From Volvox africanus (taxonomy: Eukaryota > Chlorophyta > Chlorophyceae > Chlamydomonadales > Volvocaceae), in the NCBI GenBank assembly GCA_030268105.1, contig BSDZ01000008.1, forward strand, positions 5,270,001-5,334,000: a DNA stretch of 64,000 nt, given 5' to 3'. Made by a program: the position numbers and the translations under genes. Position 1 is the first letter of the stretch. Every line of letters begins with the position of its first letter. A model generated the notes under the pieces. It saw only the letters and a list, made by a program, of their open reading frames with translations. It was not told where the DNA came from and made no database searches. This document shows positions 25,101-35,800 of this stretch, piece after piece.

Positions 25101-26831
25101 GAACAGATATGCAAATTTGGGTATGGATGGTTTATAACGAGGTTAGGTGCATGCATAGGCGGGTATCTATATGTGGGTATAGTCATCTCACGCACGAAGA
25201 GTGGGGCAGTATGCCCTTAGTAGTACCCAGATAACACCAATTCCCATACAACTGTACTGGCTGGAAAGCCTGTCATGGCAACAGTGTGGTGTGATGGCAC
25301 GGCACGGTGCGATATTCGCGTATGTAATACGTCGGTGGTCTCACCCAGCGTGGCGCTCAATGTGTAGCGGTTACCCGTGGGAGCGTCCGGGTCGTACATG
25401 AGGTCCTGGTAAGCCGGAAGAATGCTCAGATAACGGTCGCCTCTCTTCCAGCCCGCATAGCCGGCCTGATGGGAGTGAATATATGCAGCAACGCGGAGTA
25501 GTTCTCTCACAGGCTAGGCAGAATATGAGATATTCACTGCCAAGGATGAGATATACAGGGTACAGCTCTGTGTTGCTGGAAGAGCGAGTGAGGAGTGTGG
25601 AAGGGCCGAGTTCAGCAACAGAGGGCAGCATCCTGTATAAAAATCACCCAAGAAATCAATGTGTAGCTCACGGATGTGAGAAATATACTGCCACGAGTGA
25701 GACAGGTTACGGCTCTCTGCTCGAGGCTCTCTGCTGCTGGACGGGCGAGCGAGTTCAGCGGCAGAGAGCTGTACCCTGTCGAACAAAATTTGCAGGATAT
25801 CTCGAGTAAACGACAGAACCGTGAGGTGTGGGTCGATTTATTCCAATGGCAGGCGCCGAGATACCAGAAGTGCAAATAGTACAGCACAGCGCAGATAAGT
25901 AACTTGCATCTCATCATACTTCTCACACTCACACTCACACACACTTCTCACACTGTTTGATACGTGATATATTTGCATCGAATGTCAAGGTACTGAGACG
26001 CCGGCAGTGGAATATATCAGGTATATCAGGACTATATTAGGTGATATTATCCGCCAATCAAATGATTATAGGTGACTGGATATACAGAATTCATCAGGCA
26101 GACAGGCTGCTCGTTGTTGTCGAAATGGAGTCTTGCACTGTGTATGGCAAATGAATGAATGAATGAATAAATCTATCTATCTGTCTGCCTACCTATCTAT
26201 CTGTCTGCCTACCTATCTATCTGTCTGCCTACCTATCTATCTGTCTGCCTACCTATCTATCTGTCTATCTACCTATCTATCTGTCTATCTACCTGCGAGA
26301 TTGAAATGACTCGCGTATTTATGCAGATAGGACAAATAGCGAGATAGGGTTCCGTGATGCGGCTGTGTCCTTTGATGGGAGGAAGTTAAGTCAGCAGGGG
26401 TAGAACGAAGTAGGCACCTCATCATGCCTGCCGAGCTACAATCAGACACACCCGCAGGTGAACGGGGCCGGGAGGGCTCTGCTACCCGCTTAGCTGACCT
26501 CATTTATAGCAATGGCGTTGCGAGCGCCCTCTACGTCCCTACCTGTCCTCCGCCGTGGACTAGGACCTTGCCATTGGGAATTACTGTGTCGTCGGACAGA
26601 ATGGTGGCATTCATAGATTACTTAAAACACACATACAAACATGTATCAGTTCGATCTATAGACGTGAGAGAGTTGCAATGAAGTATTGCAAATATGTATG
26701 TACCCAGTAGCAAGGTAGAGCATGCAGCCAATTCCCTTACTCATGTCTCTTGCTCCGTGCATGACGACAGCTTTGAAGTATCCTGGCTAGCTAGCCTAGG
26801 GTCTCTACATAAATACATACAAACGGATAGT

Positions 26832-26890
<59 letters not shown>

Positions 26891-29800
26891 CCTGCATACA
26901 TACACGTAATGTACAACTATACGTACAGCAACGAAGGCCCAAGCAATTGACCTGGTAGACGACTATCTTCTGGTCATCTCCGTATTTATGTGTATGTGTA
27001 TGTATATACACGGATAGTATCATATATATATACGTGTATATATATATATATATGATACGTGTTGTATAGAGATACAACGTTTCGTTGTTTAAACTGATCA
27101 AATTCTTTCTTTCTATGCACCAGGCTGCATGTATGTGCTACAAGCTTGTAGCACTTAAGTGAAAATTCTACGGGTGGATCGAATGGAGTATGTGCAGTAT
27201 GTTATATATACAGCCACGTCTAGCTAATACTCATAGATAGTCATATATACCCATAATACGTATATATAGCCACATCTGTATTAGGTTTTACGTTGCTTAC
27301 AGGTGATGCCGCCATGCATGCAGCCACACCCAGCCACGTACCAGTAGTGGTCGGCATGACCCGCCTCTGTCCCAACATGTCTTCAATGACCCACCTGCAT
27401 GCGCAATACCCAGGGCGACGTGGGTGCGTGGGTGGGAACTAACGTGGTCAGTTTGCCTGCTAAGTGTGGCTAAGTGTAAGTGGCCTTGTGGCTAAGTGAG
27501 CCCAAGTACATGTGCACGGAATAATATTCCTAAATACTGACGGGACATACCAACGAGATACATGTCGCCAGCTACGCCCCCTCACCCCTCACCCCTCACC
27601 CCCCTGTCTCCCCTCAATCCCCCCCTTCATCCCCCCTCATCCGCCTCCTACTCCCCCCCCTCAACACCCCCTCAACCCCTTCAATCCTCACCCCCTATCG
27701 CAGATCCCAGTTTTGCAGTAGTACATGTCCAGTCGAGCAGAGAGTGGGGAGGCCGGGGAGTTCGGTTTGACGTCGGGAGGCTGCAAAGTGTCAACAGCAA
27801 ACAGGACAGTACAGGTGGGTAGGGGGTCGGAGATACATGGTCCGGACAAATTCGGGGGAGACGCCTCAGCTAACCATATGTTAAGGTATGTAGAAAAGGA
27901 TTAAATAAATGTAGTTATACTACAATAAATAATAATTATATGTATATATTTTAGGCTTGCGCCATGACGCAATAAATAGTCAAACGTAGATCAATCGCAT
28001 CGCAATTCCAAATGCTGGATGTCTGGCCACAATACCAAAAGCATATCCCGAATTAATTGTATATAGTACTCGTACATTACGGCATACAGGCTGCACATTA
28101 TGTGCTGAAAGCACACATCCAGGGTCTATGCATGTTGATTGAGAGGCAGGTGATTCGGCAGCAGCCATTACGACGCTCGCACGCAAGTAATAACTGTCAC
28201 GCACGCATGCGGCACCGTATTGTACGAACGTCGCTTGACAATTGTCCTACCAAAGGAGGTCAGATGCTCATTTGTTGTGTGCACCTGGGACAACCAATAA
28301 ACGTCATCACTGCAATATTATATTATGTATAATGCAAACTATAAGGAATTCATCCGCCTTCGCAAGTACGGATCGTGTCCTTCGCCGATTATCACTAATA
28401 TTAATATGATTAACATGATTTACTATTACTATTACTATTACTATTACTATTACTATTACTATTACTATTACTATTACTATTACTATTACTATTACTATTA
28501 CTATTACTATTACTATTACTATTACTATTACTATTACTATTACTATTCTTATTCTTATTCTTATTCTTATTCTTATTCTTATTCTTATTCTTATTCTTAT
28601 TCTTATTCTTATTCTTATCCTTCTTATTCTTATCCTTCTTATTCTTATTCTGATTCTTATTCTTATTCTGATTCTTATTATTCTTATTATTCTTATTCTT
28701 ATTCTTATTATTCTTATTATTATTATTGTGGTGGTGGTGGTGGTGGGGGGGGGGGGGGTGGTAGGGGTGGGGGTGGAATGAAAAACACGAATACATTAGT
28801 GGTCGATGGATCACATACCGCGCCTCCGAAGATGGTCATGGAGAACTCCCTGTACTCCCCGGTTCGGGGGTCAGGCTTCAAAGCATTGAGCACAATGGAG
28901 GCTGTAAACCAGTACATGGTGCGGTACCTACGTATGTATGGATAATCACAACCAATTACGATCAAATGAATAGATGATGGCTGGATGATCTCGCACATTT
29001 GGGAGAATGCTTGCTTTTCTAATTTATTTGCCAAATTCTATTCTCTTTGGTTCACAGACGTATATCTATTTATTTTCCAAATGAAATCGATTTGAGTACA
29101 GGCAGGGTTCGGTCTGTTGGGTGCCAAGGAACGCTGCCCCCGGGCCACGCGCTGAGCCCTCCTGTCACGACATAATACAGTGGCGTAATGGCTCTATATG
29201 GGTGTCTATAAAGTGACGGTACGAAGTCGTGACACCCCGCTCTATACGGGCGGTCATGGAACAGTAGGTACATAGTGGTAATCTTAGCGGAAGGAAGGGC
29301 ACATGTATGTGTGCCGCAAGGCAGGAGTATATATATATATATAGGTATATAGGTATGCTTATTCCTTAACAACGAGAAGTGGTGTGGTATAGGATCTGCG
29401 GAGCCCCCAGTGAGAGCTTGAGCCGCAGGGATAGCAGAACTAGCTCTTCGGTCGTGTCTTTTTCCAGCCTCACTGGCAGAACTCATCAACTGTTAAATGC
29501 TCCGCCGGGGAAGTGCGAACCCATGGCCCTAAGGGGCGGGGCCCATGAGGTGTGGGGTGGCCATAGACACACCTGCCTAAGGGCAACGTAACCGTAATAG
29601 TCATAATAACAAATTTACTAGTGAATAATAATTGTAGTACATATAATAATAAGAAAAAACAAGGAAAAAAACAATAATATGCATGTTTCAATAGCGGGGC
29701 CAGTGTGAACCGCTTGACGCATCCATAATTGGGAATGTAGAAAGTCAACTCACGGGAATGTGTTATTGGGCAAGTCCGGGAATTTGTAGATCTCTTTCCA

Positions 29801-32800
29801 GTTGGAGTTGGTGATGCTGCCTCCGCGGTCGCCCCACCAGAGAATCTCACCTGCACGTATGTACACATGCATGTATGCATAGGGATACATGGCGATAGCT
29901 AGATTGTGCACCCATACAAAGGAGTGCCAGCGAGCAGTTACTATAGTAACTATCATTTGATTAAGCACACCCCTTATTGGGGAATTACTACCGCTTCCCC
30001 TGCTGCTGCGTCCGTGTTTGCGTGTTCCAGCCAGGAGCATAGCACACAAGCAAATAGGGCCCATGTGCGCACGCATGTGTACATAAAAATACGGCAAATA
30101 CGGCAAATAAATCCTAAGCGCTGCGCACATGGGCCCTATTTGCTTCTGTAATAACCCGCCTATATACGCAAGCAAGCAAGCAAGCAATGGATACAGTAGA
30201 CCAATCATCATCTATCAACCCGGTGACACGCAATTAGTGCAACTGCTGCCACAGACGCTGCACTGCTCTGTTATGTACAGCTAGTAGCTTGATTGGTAAA
30301 CTCAGTATATGCTCGAGTTGTACATTCAAATTAGTGCACGGAGGTATGAGGCTATCAACGGTATCGAACGGTCAAGAGTATTCTGGTGTAACAGCCTACC
30401 TGGCGACCTACATACGTACATACACCCCCCCCTATATATAATATCCATTATTTTACCAGCAGAGGAATCGTGACGTGCTGTGTGTATATATGTATATGGA
30501 TACCTCACCATTCGGCAGAAGGCAGATGAAGGGGTACCTACATATAGAGGACGGACGAGGTGGCGCTGACGTAGTTCGATGTGATATAACTGTATGTATG
30601 CTTATATATTATTAGCTCGATTCCTGTATATGCAGTGCGTCTGCTGTATGTGGCTTAGGACCGATCGGTGCTGCGGATCAATAATTTATTCAGACACACC
30701 TGGCACGTATCTGTGCACTTGCACATGCGTGCCATCCATATACATGCATGCACCTAAAACACTAAACCCCTGCATGCATGCACCTAAAGCCCTAAACCCC
30801 TACATGCATGCACCTAAAGCCCTACATGCATGCACCATATACACCGATTCTGCCTTAGCCAGCCACAGTGCGCTGCCCGCCACATCTCTTCATCTTGAGT
30901 CCTAGTAACTTGCGGCGCACGCCTATCTGAGTGCACTTGATATGTATTACTATTATTATTATTATATTAGTGCACGGAGAGTTTCCTTGCTCTCTACGGC
31001 CCCTATCCATGTGCCAGTCCCTTCGGATCTACTGGCATTTAGGTGGGTGTCAAACCACCCCGCACCATCAGCCCAGTTACGGGCCTCAGATGCGCACTTC
31101 ACGGGCTATGCATTTAACACTCTCAAACGCCGGGGGCGGACTCGGACCCAACTCCGTAGAATCGGGCTATCCAAGCTGCATTCCCCCTACGCCATTTTTC
31201 CCCGACCCAGATTCGAATTGGCGACTTTGTGGTCGCACGTTCGGTTCCTTAGGGAATGGCCTCGAGAGGCGGATCACTTGATATGTATGCAGTAATCACA
31301 CACCTGCCGTTAGAAATTAAAGTATACATACATACATACCCCAGGCAGGCACTGTCTCCGGGCGGCAACCAGGGAACACAGGCCACAGGGGCCTTCTACC
31401 CACGGACGGCAGCAGCAACAACAGATCCACACAGCAGAGTAGGGACCCCGTCAACGGGCTATTACTGACTTCTTCAACCGTTCAGGGGAGTTCCCTCAAG
31501 AGGAAGAGGAAGATGCCAACACCCATCCAATCCTCTCTACGACACAGCCAGCAAGGGACACTCCAACACAAACAGCAGCCTCACCCCTGGACCGTGCACG
31601 GGCCCGTACAGTTGCAGACTTTTGGGCACGCTTGCATTCTTTTGCAGCGTTGGGAATACCTCACTATGGCTGGGATCAAGTGGGACCACAACACCCCATC
31701 CTAGCCATAGTTGGCAGCAAATGCGGTGTGCAGTTCCGGTAGACATCACCGGCCATGGAGCAGCAAGAACAGAGCAGGGGCTTTAAGGCAGGAGTTGTGA
31801 GGAGGAGGTTCTGTGGGAGGAAAGGGGGAGAGTGAGGGAGGTAGAGACAAGAGAGGGCGGTCTAGTTCTCGAGGAGGGGAAGGGAGAGGGTGGAGGGTTT
31901 CGTGGCTAGAGGTTCCTGGGTCCAGGCTTCGGGTCCTTAGGGTGTTAGGGGGAGTCAGCGAGAGAGGTCTTTCCTTTTTGTGCAGTGCAGGTGTCTGCGG
32001 GGCCAGCTTTGGGTGGGGCCGGAAGGCTTTCTAGGGGGGCGCCAGTTCGGCTTGTCATCCCCCCCTCCGCCTCTTGTTGGGTTCTTCCGGCTTGGCTGTG
32101 TAAGGGTGTGCTTTCCTGCTGGTGTTTCTCCTCTGAGGGGATCTGAGTGTGGCTGTCAGGATCCTGTCAGGTCAGTTTCGGGTTAGAGGAGAGGTTTCCC
32201 CGTCCTTTGAGCAGCTAGGTGTCCCCCGTTTTCTGTTGGGACTTTCTGTGATTTCTTGGTGGCCCTGAGTGCTCTGTGAGTGGCCAGGCGAGAGCCTGTG
32301 AGGGCTCGCTGGCCCTAGTGAGAGGGGGAGCACGTGGCAGAACAGACAGACAAAGCCACGTGTTCCTCCCCTGCGCTGTGGCTCGGTCCGGTCAGGACCC
32401 CCGGTGCTCGTCTTTGAAGGGCGAGTCGCCCACAGTGTAACACCCATATACCCTTAGATGTACACCAGCCACATACACACGCACGCACACACCGACGACG
32501 GTCTGTACGTACCAATTATTCCACGCATATTGCTTGAAGGTTGGAGGAAGCGGTAGGGCCGCCGGGGTCTCAGCAGGTTTAGCTGGATCCCATATTTCGG
32601 CAGCGGGGATCTGAGGGCCCTGATCAGGAATCGCCGTGCCACCCACGATAAGCACCTGCATGCGTTAGTTGATGCATGCAGCAGGTTACGTAGACATCCT
32701 GCTTCATTAACATAAAAATTCACGGCATTATCACGTACATACGTATATCAAACCTATCTAAGTGGCTTATTTGCCTAGCCCAAATTCTTGAGGGGGGGCG

Positions 32801-35800
32801 ATGATGAGGGGGGTAATGGGGGCGGGGAGGGGGGACGAGCGAAGCGAGGATGATTTATTCTCTCACCAGCTACCTACCTGCCAGCAGCAAATAGTGTTTT
32901 TATCATTATACATGCGATCTAATTATCATTGGTCGAAAAGGATATAAAGATAGTGACATCCACGTGCATTTGAAAATTGGAGCAATAACGAGGTCTTCTT
33001 CATTATTCCTGTAAATATATACCTATATACACACATACATATATATTTATATATGGCCGTTGATAATATTTAATAATCTGTTTGTAAACCCCACAGAGCG
33101 ATCTTGGTTTGATCACCTGAATCATCTGAAAACACACACCTTGTTATCGGCAGTCATGCAGGGCGTCGGGTACCACCTGCATACATGCATTTATATTTAG
33201 AGAGATACGTACAGATGATGCCCTTTCTGGGAATGCGTTGAAGATGACGTGATCGTTTCGGGATGGACCGCCCGCGGTTGAGATTCGACCAGCAGTGAGA
33301 CACATACACACGGATAGATAGATGATTACACAATAATACATGCCGCACAGACCTCGCTTATGTTAGGGTTTTCTCCGAAGGAGTTGGGGTTTACTCCCCG
33401 TAACGTTGATATAGTAATAACATGTATATTGAGTAGTTATATAACCGCTCCAATGAGATCATGTATATTGAGTAGTTATATAACCGCTCAATTGAGATAT
33501 CAAGACTTATCGATTGAAGGACGACTGAACCGTGAGGTAGAGAGTTTATGTATTACAATAGCAGGCGCCGAGGTACCAGTGCAGTATTACTGCACAGCGC
33601 AAGTGCAGCTAATTACCATCTGTACTGCACAGTGTAAAACCCTTTCCCCTACATATAGATATACATATAGATATACATCTACATATACATATATATGTAT
33701 ATATATACATATATATACATATATATACTTTACCTATTGAAGACCAATCTGCCCGGATATTCAAGCCGCTTCGTTGCGTCATTGTGGATCTGCGTGTAAC
33801 AACAAAATATCATCATCAGATACATACATGGTTACACATGGATGGATGCATACGTAAATGAGGTGGGTCACAGCAGGGGGCTGCAACACATAAATGTGTA
33901 CGTCCTATTTATATGAAGTAGTTATCTCACGGGTCAGGCAGGATACGAGGAATATATTGCAAAGAGTGAAACAGGTTACTCGGCTCTCTGCTGCTGCTGA
34001 AGAGCGCGCAACGAAGGAGTGAGGCCGAAGGCTCGAACGAATAGTAGGTGAAGGTATAAATGTATACACATGTAAATATTAATAGTAAATAAATTTGCAA
34101 ATATATAAATATACATATATATAATAAGTATATAAATATTTATAGATTTATATGGCATCATATAATAGCTGCCGCCAGGGTTTAAGCAAGATGAAATACT
34201 ACATACGAAATACTTCCGTGCATGCATGTGCCGATGTATATTTGGGTAGGTGTAATATGTATATATGGTAATGTATGCAGGCTAGCTACTTACTGCTATC
34301 GCCCTTCGTCCATCCAGCTGGATTGCGTTCCGCCGATCCTCGAAGCCACCAAACAAGGCGGTGCGGCCGTCTGGGAGGACAATGGGTCCATGACAGAACT
34401 GGTCGTACTTAGTAGTGAGCAGCTCCGCCTGAGGCAGCGAAACGGTGGCAGATGACAAGAACATTACGACAACATATATAGAAGACAACACACGAGAATA
34501 ATGGAGGAAATAGGCAAGCAAGGTCCCATGCATTTAAGATATGTGTGTATATATGTGAGTATAAAAATCACACATACCCTATCAAAATATCTCTCTAGAG
34601 AGAGAACGCATGTGTGTGTAGTAGTAGTAGTTGAGAGCCGCAAAGGCCTCTCGAGATGCTGATATGGTAGGTGCTTCTGCACCTTTCTATCGTGAAGGTG
34701 TGTTGCCATACGTGCACGAAACCTACAGAGAGGGAGGTGGATAGTAATTATGGCTGAATAGTTGATGTGAGCAGGGCAACAGTCCGCGCACTGGCCCGGT
34801 CGGCTAAGTTGTTGGGTCTAGTTTGTTGGGTCGTGATTAGATCGGAGCAGCCTATTTAAAACCGGATGAGCGGATCTATGGATCGCACTTTATGTGTCGT
34901 CAGTGCAGTATTGCGGTACGTGACACACCTACCTGCCGCGTATTTAGGTCGAAAGTGCCTGCGGACTGTGTCTGTGTGGCCGTGTACGCCCGGAAATAAG
35001 CAAAGTATTTCCGGCTTCGTGGCCCCGCTGTGGGAATGTGCGTGAGTGCAATGCTGATGACTGGGGCGTTTATGGGTGCTTGCTCAAAGGTTGCCGCGAT
35101 CAACGGTTGGCGTCGCGCCAGCTCCTGCTGTGTCTCATTCTGCCACCTTTGCTGCCGCTGCCACTGCTGTTGTGGCTGCTGCACTGGCTGCTGTTGTGGC
35201 TGCTGCACTGGCTGCACTTGCGGCTGCTGCACTGGCTGCACTTGCGGCTGCTGCACTGGCTGCACTTGCGGCTGCTGCACTGGCTGCACTTGCGGCTGCT
35301 GCACTGGCTGCACTTGCGGCTGCTGCACTGGCTGCACTTGCGGCTGCTGCACTGGCTGCACTTGCGGCTGCTGCACTGGCTGCACTTGCGGCTGCTGCAC
35401 TGGCTGCACGTGCGGCTGCTGCACTGGCTGCTGTTGCGGCTGCTGCACTGGCTGCACTTGTGGCTGCTGCACTGGCTGCTGTTGTGGCTGCTTCACTGGC
35501 TGCCCTTGCGGCTGCTGCACTGGCTGCCCTTGCGGCTGCTGCACTGGCAGCACTTGCGGGTGCTGCACTGGCTGCACTTGCGGCTGCTGCACTGGCTGCA
35601 CTTGCGGCTGCTGCACTGGCAGCTGTTGTGGTTGCTGCACTGGCTGCACTTGTGGCTGCTGCACTGGCTGCACGTGCGGCTGCTGCACTGGCTGCACTTG
35701 CGGCTGCTGCACTGGCTGCTGTTGTGGCTGCTGCACTGGCTGCCCTTGCGGCTGCTGCACTGGCAGCTGTTGTGGCTGCTGCACTGGCTGCCCTTGCAGC

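Noticed and set aside
26155..26295. Regular 20-bp repeats that might suggest a CRISPR array
   Set aside because: Units are head-to-tail without spacers; a simple satellite in a eukaryotic intron.
28325..28945. Poly-Tyr (plus) and poly-Asn (minus) open frames
   Set aside because: Pure products of a trinucleotide tract in intron 9 of oxidase copy A.
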